This document shows positions 1 to 6,012 of a DNA stretch of 6,140 bases, piece after piece; the stretch's first letter is position 1; every line of letters starts with the position of its first letter. The DNA is taken from contig PMDE01000062.1 in assembly GCA_003154335.1 (NCBI GenBank), positions 10,666 to 16,805 of the forward strand. Reading direction: 5' to 3'. The notes below the pieces were generated by a model. That model did no database searches. It worked only from the letters and a program-made list of their open reading frames with translations, and was not told the DNA's origin. The position numbers and the translations under genes were made by a program. The stretch is from Methanoregula sp. (GTDB lineage Archaea; Halobacteriota; Methanomicrobia; Methanomicrobiales; Methanospirillaceae).

Positions 1-387
1 GCAGATGCAGTTACCGTAAATGGCGCAGTGATTAACAAGATCGGAACGTCACAGGTTGCCCACACCGCTCATGAAGCCCGGGTAAATGTCCTTGTTGCGG
101 CAGAGACCTATAAATTTGCGCCGCGGACGATTTTCGGTGAACTGATCCAGATTGAGGAGCGTGATGGAGATGAGGTTCTCGCAGATGCGATCGCCAGTAC
201 TCTCCCGCACGTAACCGTGCGCAATCCTGCATTTGACGTGACTCCTGCTGAGTACATTGACCTTATTGTAACGGAAGCGGGTGCGATTCCACCGCAAATG
301 GCATACATTATCATCAGAGAACATCTCGGCTGGGGAATCGAAGAATTCCACAAGACCTTTGAAATTAATACGAGAAATGAGGAATGA
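1..387 (+). CDS. Ribose-1,5-bisphosphate isomerase / aIF-2B-like protein (5' truncated by window edge)
   Basis: The reading frame is already open at base 1 and runs 128 residues to a TGA, so the N-terminal part (roughly 190 residues if the protein has the family's usual length of about 320) lies outside the window. The visible part starts with ADAVTVNGAVINKIGTSQVA, the conserved Rossmann-fold segment of the eIF-2B alpha/beta/delta, MtnA and ribose-1,5-bisphosphate isomerase superfamily. It continues with NPAFDVTPAEYIDLIVTE and IPPQMAYIIIREHLGW, which I associate with the archaeal e2b2 branch. That enzyme converts ribose-1,5-bisphosphate to ribulose-1,5-bisphosphate in the cytoplasmic AMP salvage route that feeds type III RuBisCO. 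The catalytic Cys and Asp known from the family lie upstream and cannot be checked, so a general aIF-2B-like role is not excluded. An apparent GTG start at base 28 is internal and not the true start. dapF follows in the same direction about 50 bp later. Confidence 0.85.
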   Translation, partial: ADAVTVNGAVINKIGTSQVAHTAHEARVNVLVAAETYKFAPRTIFGELIQIEERDGDEVLADAIASTLPHVTVRNPAFDVTPAEYIDLIVTEAGAIPPQMAYIIIREHLGWGIEEFHKTFEINTRNEE

Positions 388-424
388 AGTATGTGTGATG
401 CTGCAGATACTAGTAAAAGCACCT

Positions 425-428
425 GAGG
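425..428 (+). promoter_or_regulatory. Shine-Dalgarno-like GAGG before dapF
   Basis: GAGG lies 9 nt before the ATG at 438 but only 3 nt before the ATG at 432. The spacing favours initiation at 438. No convincing TATA box is visible between 388 and 431, which suggests dapF is read from a transcript that begins upstream of the isomerase gene. Confidence 0.45.
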
Positions 429-437
429 AAGATGCGC

Positions 438-1259
438 ATGGAAATACCCTTTACCAAACTTCACGGAAACGGCAATGATTTTGTTTTGATCGATGAGTAT
501 GGGAAAATCGTCGTGCCTGATGATATGAAGGGGCAGTTTGCTGCAATTTATTGCAACCGTCGTCTCGGGATCGGTGCGGATGGGATTATTTGGCTCTCCA
601 AATCCGAAAAAAGCATTCTCAGAATGCGTATCATCCAACCTGATGAAAGCGAAGCGGAGATGTGTGGTAATGGTATCCGCTGCCTTGCAAAATATGCTTT
701 TGATACAGGGTATGTCAGGGAATCCTGCACGGTTGAGACACCCGCCGGGGAGATTGGTGTTGCGATGATGGGATATAGGGAAGACGAATTTACTGCGACC
801 ATAACCCTGACCCCACCGAAATTCGATCGTAAAGATATACCGGCGACTGGTGATGGAGAATATAAAGAAAGGATAGGAGAGTTCGATGTTTACGCGGTAA
901 ATACCGGTGTTCCTCATGCAGTGATTATTGTTGACTCTGTTGATGCCATCAATGTTGAAGCGGTAGCTCCGGCAATCCGCAGCCATGCGACATTCAACAA
1001 AGGGGCGAATGTGAATTTCATAGAAAGAACCGGGACTGACAGCATCAGGATCCGCACGTTCGAGCGTGGAGTGGAGCAGGAAACGCTTTCCTGTGGTACA
1101 GGGGCTACTGCTTCGGCCGCAATAGTCCATAAACTCGGGTATACCGGTGAGACTGTCAGAGTGGACACCAGAGGAGGCTCTCTCACCATCTATCTGCAAG
1201 ACGGGGTAAAAATGGAAGGGCCGGCAACAACGGTTTTTTCCGGAAAAATCTCATTTTAA
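438..1259 (+). CDS. dapF: Diaminopimelate epimerase
   Basis: This cofactor-independent epimerase interconverts LL- and meso-2,6-diaminopimelate, the penultimate step of DAP-pathway lysine synthesis, in the cytoplasm. The 273-residue product has the family's usual length and all its signatures: HGNGNDF at 9-15; the first catalytic cysteine Cys76 in MCGNGIRC; NTGVPHAV at 155-162; NKGANVNF at 187-194; and the second catalytic cysteine Cys219 within ETLSCGTGATASA. It therefore looks intact and active. An in-frame ATG at 432 would add Met-Arg. I prefer 438 because of the GAGG spacing and because family members usually start close to the xFxKxHGxGNDF segment. It lies about 50 bp after the isomerase gene on the same strand and is probably cotranscribed with it, although the two pathways are not directly linked. 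A long minus-strand open frame covers much of it but has no recognisable protein features. Confidence 0.96.
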   Translation: MEIPFTKLHGNGNDFVLIDEYGKIVVPDDMKGQFAAIYCNRRLGIGADGIIWLSKSEKSILRMRIIQPDESEAEMCGNGIRCLAKYAFDTGYVRESCTVETPAGEIGVAMMGYREDEFTATITLTPPKFDRKDIPATGDGEYKERIGEFDVYAVNTGVPHAVIIVDSVDAINVEAVAPAIRSHATFNKGANVNFIERTGTDSIRIRTFERGVEQETLSCGTGATASAAIVHKLGYTGETVRVDTRGGSLTIYLQDGVKMEGPATTVFSGKISF

Positions 1260-1270
1260 ATATCCTCTCA

Positions 1271-1280
1271 TATTTTGTTT
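1271..1280 (+). terminator. T-rich stretch after dapF
   Basis: The sequence tattttgttt starts 12 bp after the dapF TAA. Archaeal RNA polymerase terminates at T-rich non-template tracts without needing a hairpin, so this is a plausible but weak terminator. The tract is short and interrupted. Confidence 0.35.
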
Positions 1281-1305
1281 ATTCAGATGCATAGTGATCT
1301 TGTTT

Positions 1306-1319
1306 GGCCTGATTAGGCC
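1306..1319. repeat. Small perfect inverted repeat, GGCCT-GATT-AGGCC
   Basis: A perfect 5-bp stem with a 4-nt loop sits between dapF and the minus-strand PAS fragment. A TT/GG flank could add two wobble pairs in RNA. No T-run follows on either strand, so it is not a classical hairpin-plus-U terminator. It may contribute to convergent transcription termination or be chance. Confidence 0.35.
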
Positions 1320-1325
1320 GGTTAA

Positions 1326-1594
1326 TTATAATCGCAGACGAACAACCCCCATAAAACCCGAAAATATGCCCTTGCTATCATATACCGGGATTGCATTACT
1401 CTCAAGAAGTACTTCGTGGCCATCTTTATGGATCCAATAGAATACCTGAAGAACGGTTTTCTCGTGTCTTTCAATTGCAGTCTGAAATTTTTTTTGATTC
1501 GGGAGATCGGACCCCGACGGAGAAATTCAAAGGGGGTATGTCCAATCAGTTCATCTGGTCGGTAACCAAGGATTGACCCCACCGAATATACGAA
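1326..1594 (-). pseudogene. Decayed PAS/PAC sensor-domain fragment with frameshift
   Basis: Read from 1594 downward, the minus strand encodes FVYSVGSILGYRPDELIG, then HTPFEFLRRGPISRIKK, a typical first half of a PAS domain. After the 8-base A run (T run at 1488-1495 on the + strand) the frame becomes meaningless, but the next frame reads QTAIERHEKTVLQVFYWIHK, then DGHEVLLESNAIPVYDSKG and IFSGFMGVVR, a textbook PAS/PAC second half. Restoring a ninth A would fuse the halves into one domain. The PAC end (expected R-D-I-T) is also disrupted: RLRL-stop in one frame, CDYN-stop in the other, consistent with a second small indel near 1334-1337. A TAG at 1595-1597 closes the frame upstream, no start codon suits it, and no kinase or other output domain follows. 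PAS sensors are abundant in Methanomicrobiales, so this is probably the relic of a larger sensory protein. A sequencing error could explain the homopolymer shift but not the missing ends. Confidence 0.75.
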
Positions 1595-1610
1595 CTATGG
1601 TATCGTATTT

Positions 1611-1629
1611 AAAAAAATGAGGAAAACAA
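1611..1629 (-). terminator. Oligo-T terminator after radB
   Basis: On the minus strand, starting 5 bases after the radB TAA, the sequence reads ttgttttcctcattttttt and ends in seven consecutive T. This is a typical archaeal terminator. It closes the larC-radB transcript before the PAS fragment, so the fragment is probably not transcribed efficiently from that operon. Confidence 0.6.
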
Positions 1630-1634
1630 CGGGA

Positions 1635-2312
1635 TTATTCCCGTATCCTGATCCCGCCTTCAATGATCTCAAAATCAAAGTTTGCCCCCTCGGCCTGAGA
1701 ACGGTGTTTGACGAGGCGTGCCCTGCGTAAACCGGGACCGGGCAATTTTTCAAGCCGGATTATAACTTTGGAGAGATGTTCCAACGCTGTACCCCCAAGG
1801 CCGAAATAAGTATTTTTCAGAGTATCCATGTATACCTGGTTGGTAATTACCACCGGAATTTCATATCGTTTGGAAAAACCAAGCAACTGGATCATCTGCC
1901 GGGTGAGCATCTGGATAGAATCTCTGCCTTTCTCCAGATCTGTACGGTATAATGCAGTAGCGGAGTCCATAACTAGCAATCCTGGTTTCTGCGTCTTGAG
2001 AATTTTTTCGGCTTCCGCAATCATTACTCCCTGGTGCTCAAAATCTATCGGTTCGAACAGAAAAAGTCTTTCGGCGAGTTTTTCCGTATCCGGGCCCGCA
2101 ACCTGCCGGAACCGTTCGACGGAAAAACCTTCGGAATCGATAAAAACAACGGAATTACCCGCCCGAAGGCAGGAAACAGCTGCGATTATGCATAAGGTAC
2201 TTTTACCACTCGCTGGTTCTCCATAAAACTGGGTAATTGTCCGCACTTCAAGACCGCCACCAAGCATCCGGTCCAGTGATGCATTCCCACTGCTTCGCCG
2301 CTCAGTCTTCAT
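1635..2312 (-). CDS. radB: DNA repair and recombination protein RadB
   Basis: This 225-residue protein belongs to the euryarchaeal RadB family, RecA/RadA-like ATPases thought to assist RadA-driven homologous recombination and repair. The P-loop GEPASGKST is at 31-39, the Walker B strand GLLVMDSATALYR at 111-123, and the IPVVITNQVY strand at 152-161. The short LGGGLE segment precedes the ATPase core as in RadA. The length matches RadB: the N-terminal helix-hairpin-helix DNA-binding domain of RadA is absent and the protein is essentially the ATPase core. Its ATG lies inside the last codons of larC (11-bp overlap, 2302-2312), and AGGTG (minus strand, 2317-2321) sits 4 nt upstream, so translation is probably coupled to larC. 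Archaeal KaiC-like ATPases were considered, but the size and the LEVRTITQFYGEPASGKS start fit RadB better. Confidence 0.93.
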   Translation of the reverse strand: MKTERRSSGNASLDRMLGGGLEVRTITQFYGEPASGKSTLCIIAAVSCLRAGNSVVFIDSEGFSVERFRQVAGPDTEKLAERLFLFEPIDFEHQGVMIAEAEKILKTQKPGLLVMDSATALYRTDLEKGRDSIQMLTRQMIQLLGFSKRYEIPVVITNQVYMDTLKNTYFGLGGTALEHLSKVIIRLEKLPGPGLRRARLVKHRSQAEGANFDFEIIEGGIRIRE

Positions 2313-3519
2313 CGGGCACCTGATCTAGTGACGGTTTTATTGATTTCCTGCCGGCATTTTCGACAGCCCGGATGATGTCCCGAACCGGCACGCCAAGTTC
2401 TGCTGCCCAGTCACGTGCCCGGTCGAATTCCGCTTTGACGGAATACATTTCATCCTGTAACCACGCGAACTTGACCGGCATAACCCGGTAGTTTCCGGCA
2501 AATTCGACAGTAACATCTACTACCTTTCGTTCTGCGAAAAACCGGTGGACCGCCGGAATACATCGGATGCCAAGCGTGCCAAGATCCATTGCCATCAGTC
2601 TTGATAGTTCAACGCTTTTATCCCGGGTGCAGATAACCCGAAAAAGGTAGCCCGGCCTCCCTTTTTTCATAACGACAGGAATTGCGCTTGCGTCCCGTGC
2701 ACCCCGTTCCATGCACTGCGTGATAGCATGGGCGATAATTTCACCACTGACGTCGTCAACATTTGTTTCCAGAATATCCACTGAATTTTCGGAAGGCAGG
2801 TCACTATCATCGACAGTTTCCACAATCAGTGCACGGATTACATTTGGTGTGCCCTCATAATCCCGGGCACCGGCACCATAGCCGACAGACTGTAGGGAAT
2901 ATGTTCCGAGGGTCGTAACCGGGATCGAGGAGAACTCTGCGAGAAGTGCAGCTCCGGTTGGTGTACACATTTCGCCGTCTTCTCTCCCGGGGCGGGTTAA
3001 TAGACCAGAGGTGTTGAGAATTGCGACAGTCGCGGGTGCAGGTATCGGGAAGACACCATGAGATCCCGTCGCGACTCCCTGACCCAGTGTGATCGGCATC
3101 ACAGCAACACCATCAACTCCAAGAGAATGAAGGGCCGTGCAGGCCCCGATAACATCAGCAATCGCATCATCTGCTCCGACCTCATGGAAGTGAACCTGTT
3201 TTCCATGGACTTTCACCTCAGCATCGTTGATTCTCTTAAAGACACGTTTTGCCATAATAAGTGCTTCTTCGGGAATATGGGAGGCCGCAGCATCTATTCG
3301 CGTCATAACTTCAGAAAATGTGCGGTGGGCAGATGTGGAATGGGTTTCCACTTTTATAGCCCGGATACCGGCCCGGGTAACCTCAGTGACCCCTGGCTCT
3401 GCAACTACGGCCTGCATTGCCTGCATGACAAGTTGACGGTCTGCCCCACAATCCAGCAGGGCAGCCGTGATCATGTCACCTGCCGCGCCGTGGAACGGAT
3501 CAAAAATGAGGACATGCAT
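2302..3519 (-). CDS. larC: LarC-family nickel pincer cofactor biosynthesis protein (fused LarC1-LarC2)
   Basis: The 405-residue product belongs to the LarC family (formerly DUF111/TIGR00299). In lactic acid bacteria LarC inserts nickel, with CTP hydrolysis, into the pyridinium-bis-thiocarboxylate precursor to make the nickel-pincer nucleotide of lactate racemase. Family marks are the N-terminal FDPFHGAAGDM (6-16), HFHEVGADDAIADVIG (110-125), the ETNVDDVSGE block that begins the LarC2 half (251-260), and KKGRPG (285-290). LarC1 spans about 1-235 and LarC2 about 247-405, joined by the acidic linker ETVDDSDLPSE. In Lactobacillus plantarum the halves are joined by programmed frameshifting; here they are in one uninterrupted frame. 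The ATG at 3519 gives the family's usual N-terminus and has no Shine-Dalgarno sequence, suggesting a leaderless message. No LarA, LarB or LarE gene is in the window, so the enzyme receiving the cofactor is unknown. radB overlaps its 3' end. Confidence 0.92.
   Translation of the reverse strand: MHVLIFDPFHGAAGDMITAALLDCGADRQLVMQAMQAVVAEPGVTEVTRAGIRAIKVETHSTSAHRTFSEVMTRIDAAASHIPEEALIMAKRVFKRINDAEVKVHGKQVHFHEVGADDAIADVIGACTALHSLGVDGVAVMPITLGQGVATGSHGVFPIPAPATVAILNTSGLLTRPGREDGEMCTPTGAALLAEFSSIPVTTLGTYSLQSVGYGAGARDYEGTPNVIRALIVETVDDSDLPSENSVDILETNVDDVSGEIIAHAITQCMERGARDASAIPVVMKKGRPGYLFRVICTRDKSVELSRLMAMDLGTLGIRCIPAVHRFFAERKVVDVTVEFAGNYRVMPVKFAWLQDEMYSVKAEFDRARDWAAELGVPVRDIIRAVENAGRKSIKPSLDQVPDED
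2317..2321 (-). promoter_or_regulatory. Ribosome binding site of radB inside the larC 3' end
   Basis: AGGTG on the minus strand, part of the core complementary to the archaeal 16S rRNA 3' end, lies 4 nt before the radB ATG and within larC. It supports the ATG at 2312 as the start and fits reinitiation after larC. Confidence 0.55.
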
Positions 3520-3528
3520 TTACAGTAC

Positions 3529-3536
3529 TTATAAAT
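3529..3536 (+). promoter_or_regulatory. TATA box for the CDC48 gene
   Basis: TTATAAAT is centred about 29 bp before the ATG at 3562. With the usual archaeal spacing of about 26-27 bp from TATA centre to transcription start, the message would begin around 3559-3560. That is downstream of the in-frame ATG at 3547 and almost at the ATG at 3562. Confidence 0.55.
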
Positions 3537-3541
3537 CCCTG

Positions 3542-3549
3542 CGTATATG
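3542..3549 (-). promoter_or_regulatory. Possible TATA box for larC-radB
   Basis: On the minus strand CATATACG is centred about 27 bp before the larC ATG, the distance expected for a leaderless transcript starting at 3519. The stronger-looking TTTATAAG is only about 13 bp from the ATG, which would place the start inside larC. The match is weak, so this is tentative. Confidence 0.3.
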
Positions 3550-3561
3550 ACCTTTAAGGTA

Positions 3562-5976
3562 ATGCCTGAAGTGCAATTGAGGGTGGATTCCGCATACCCC
3601 GGAGATCAAGGTGGTGGAAAAGCCCGGCTTGATCCTGAAACTATGTTGTTGCTTAAGATCTCTCCCGGTGATCTCGTAGCAATTGAGGGGAAACGCCGGA
3701 CTGTTGCGAAAGTCTGGCGGGCGCTTGTTGAGGACTGGAACCAGCGTAAAATCCGGATAGACAATTTCACCCGGCTTAACTCCGGTATCAGTATCGGAGA
3801 TACCGTGAAGGTTGCAAAAATTTCCGAAGAGGTGGAAGCAAAACGTGTTGTTCTGGCCCCACCTGAGGATCTCCCAAAAAAGATACCTATCGCCAACAAC
3901 CCCCATGTGGTTAACGGCCTGATCGATTTCCCCATAGCGAAAAATGATTCTATACCGATAATGCTGGGGCTGCCATTTATCCAACCCCAGATCGTGGCAT
4001 TTAAAGTTGTTGAAATTGAGCCTGAAGAAGCCGTCATCATCACTAAGAATACGGCCATTGAGTTCTCCGATAAACCTGCTGCAGGTTTTGAAGGAATCAA
4101 ACGTTTTTCCTATGAAGATATCGGCGGACTGAAGGATGAACTCCAGCGTCTCCGGGAGACAATTGAGTTACCTCTTCGTCACCCTGAATTATTTCAAAAA
4201 CTAGGGATAGAACCGCCCAAGGGAGTGCTGCTGTATGGTCCTCCCGGGACGGGAAAAACACTGATAGCAAAAGCAGTTGCAAGCGAGAGCGGAGCACACT
4301 TCATTTCAATTGCTGGTCCGGAAGTGATATCGAAATATTACGGTGAAAGTGAACAGCGTCTCCGCGAGGTCTTTGAAGAGGCCCGGGAGAACGCCCCGTC
4401 AATTATCTTTATCGATGAGCTTGATTCCATTGCTCCCCGTCGTGAGGAAGTGACAGGGGAGGTAGAGCGACGTGTAGTTGCCCAGCTCCTGACCATGATG
4501 GATGGTCTGGAAGAGCGGGGGCAGGTCGTTGTTATTGGAGCGACTAACCGGGTTGATGCAATTGATGCCGCTCTCCGGAGGCCGGGGAGGTTTGACCGTG
4601 AGATCGAAATAGGAGTCCCGAGTGAGGTTGACCGTATCGAAATTCTAAAGATTCATACGAGGGGCATGCCACTTGCTGATGATGTAAGAATTGAGGTTCT
4701 TGCCCAGCAGACCCACGGTTTCGTAGGCGCTGATCTCGCAGCACTTGCCCGGGAAGCTGCAATCAGGGCCCTGCGACGCTATCTTCCGGATCTTGATCTC
4801 GATGCTGAAGAGGTCCCAGCAGAAGTACTGGATTCGCTCCGGGTTCTTGCAAGTGATTTCCGCAGCGCCCAACGCGATGTCGGCCCCAGCGCTATGCGTG
4901 AGGTGATGCTTGAAGTTTCCCACGTCAAATGGGAAAATGTCGGAGGGCTTGAAGACGCAAAAACCGAAGTGCGTGAAGCGGTTGAGTATCCCCTGACCCA
5001 CCGCCAGAAATTCGAAGATATCGGTATTGAACCCCCCCGGGGTGTGCTTCTCTATGGGCCTCCTGGCACGGGCAAAACCCTTATTGCAAAGGCTGTAGCA
5101 AGCGAAAGCGGTGCCAATTTCATCCCTGTTCGCGGACCTCAGCTCCTCTCTAAGTGGGTTGGGGAGAGTGAGCGTGCGGTGCGGGAAGTATTCAAGAAGG
5201 CACGCCAGGTTTCCCCCTCCATTATTTTCTTTGACGAAATTGATTCCCTGGCGCCCGCGAGAGGAACATCAAGTGACTCACATGTTATAGACAATGTGCT
5301 TAACCAGATACTGACCGAGATGGATGGTCTTGAGGATCTCAAGGATGTTGTGGTTATGGGAGCGACGAATCGCCCGGATATTGTTGATCCGGCACTTCTG
5401 CGGGCAGGTCGTTTTGACAGACTGGTATATATCGGCGAACCAACCTTCGAGGATCGGAAAAAGATTATCCTGATTCACACCCGGTATATGCCGATTGAAC
5501 GTTCAGCCCTTGAAGAGATTATGCGGTTAACAGAAAATTTCAGCGAGGAAGCGATCGGGGAGCTTGTTGAGAAACTGGGAACGGGCAGGAATCTTGAACT
5601 CAATGATATAAAAGAAGCCTTAACCCCCGCAACCGAAGGCATGGGTGCTCCTGTAGGAACTCGCCGGAAACGTTTTGTGGAATTACTTAACGAAAAAAAT
5701 CTTGTTGTTATAGACCCGGCCAGGGAACAGCTTGCGATAATGCTTTCCGGGATTACAGAGGGTTTTGTTGGTTCAGATCTGGAATCGATCTGTCGGGAGG
5801 CCGGGATGCTGGCGCTCCGAGAAGACGCGGTAGTAGTGACCTGGCGCCACTTTGAAGAGGCCCAGAAAAAGGTTCATCCCATGATGAATGACAGACTAAG
5901 GGAGTATTACAAAAACATCCAGCAGCACTTCAAGGGCGGTCTTCCTAAACAGGTTCAGCCTCCCGAGTACCAGTGA
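3562..5976 (+). CDS. CDC48/VAT-family double AAA+ ATPase
   Basis: This is the archaeal counterpart of p97/Cdc48, a hexameric cytoplasmic unfoldase that threads proteins through its pore. From the ATG at 3562 (804 residues), the N-domain occupies about 1-175. D1 has Walker A GPPGTGKT (226-233), pore loop KYYG (258-261), Walker B IIFIDE (281-286), GATN sensor (326-329) and arginine fingers Arg340/Arg343. D2 has Walker A (499-506), pore loop KWVG (531-534), Walker B IIFFDE (554-559), GATN (600-603) and Arg614/Arg617. Both sites look catalytically complete. D2 carries an extra stretch (646-731) before its usual helical lid, explaining a length well above the roughly 745 residues of VAT. The C-terminus ends EYQ. 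An ATG at 3547 would add five residues, but it lies upstream of the start predicted from the TATA box, and relatives start near xEVQLRVDSAYPGD. There is no good Shine-Dalgarno, so it is probably leaderless. Confidence 0.96.
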   Translation: MPEVQLRVDSAYPGDQGGGKARLDPETMLLLKISPGDLVAIEGKRRTVAKVWRALVEDWNQRKIRIDNFTRLNSGISIGDTVKVAKISEEVEAKRVVLAPPEDLPKKIPIANNPHVVNGLIDFPIAKNDSIPIMLGLPFIQPQIVAFKVVEIEPEEAVIITKNTAIEFSDKPAAGFEGIKRFSYEDIGGLKDELQRLRETIELPLRHPELFQKLGIEPPKGVLLYGPPGTGKTLIAKAVASESGAHFISIAGPEVISKYYGESEQRLREVFEEARENAPSIIFIDELDSIAPRREEVTGEVERRVVAQLLTMMDGLEERGQVVVIGATNRVDAIDAALRRPGRFDREIEIGVPSEVDRIEILKIHTRGMPLADDVRIEVLAQQTHGFVGADLAALAREAAIRALRRYLPDLDLDAEEVPAEVLDSLRVLASDFRSAQRDVGPSAMREVMLEVSHVKWENVGGLEDAKTEVREAVEYPLTHRQKFEDIGIEPPRGVLLYGPPGTGKTLIAKAVASESGANFIPVRGPQLLSKWVGESERAVREVFKKARQVSPSIIFFDEIDSLAPARGTSSDSHVIDNVLNQILTEMDGLEDLKDVVVMGATNRPDIVDPALLRAGRFDRLVYIGEPTFEDRKKIILIHTRYMPIERSALEEIMRLTENFSEEAIGELVEKLGTGRNLELNDIKEALTPATEGMGAPVGTRRKRFVELLNEKNLVVIDPAREQLAIMLSGITEGFVGSDLESICREAGMLALREDAVVVTWRHFEEAQKKVHPMMNDRLREYYKNIQQHFKGGLPKQVQPPEYQ

Positions 5977-5978
5977 AC

Positions 5979-6012
5979 TTTTTTTTATCCGATATTTCAT
6001 TCAATATTTTTT
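5979..6012 (+). terminator. Tandem oligo-T terminator after CDC48
   Basis: Eight consecutive T (5979-5986) begin two bases after the CDC48 stop codon, and six more follow at 6007-6012. Paired oligo-T tracts without a hairpin are typical archaeal termination signals. Confidence 0.65.

Noticed and set aside
377..478. Possible small + strand ORF starting at ATG 377 (MRNEVCVMLQILVKAPEE...), bridging the isomerase stop and dapF
   Set aside because: It runs into dapF in another frame, ends in unlikely sequence, and has no ribosome site or family resemblance.
108..1199. Long minus-strand open frame (363 codons) opposite the isomerase gene and dapF
   Set aside because: It is antisense to two clearly recognisable genes, its translation resembles no family I know, and its composition looks like a reverse-frame shadow.
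1391..1576. Plus-strand 61-codon open frame in the dapF-radB gap
   Set aside because: The minus strand of the same bases encodes recognisable PAS sequence, and the + strand frame has no ribosome site or resemblance to a known protein.
3058..3534. Plus-strand open frame of 158 codons opposite larC
   Set aside because: It is antisense to a conserved LarC coding region and has no domain-like features.
3529..3984. Minus-strand open frame of 151 codons opposite the CDC48 N-domain
   Set aside because: It covers the divergent promoters and the well-conserved CDC48 N-domain, and its translation is not recognisable.
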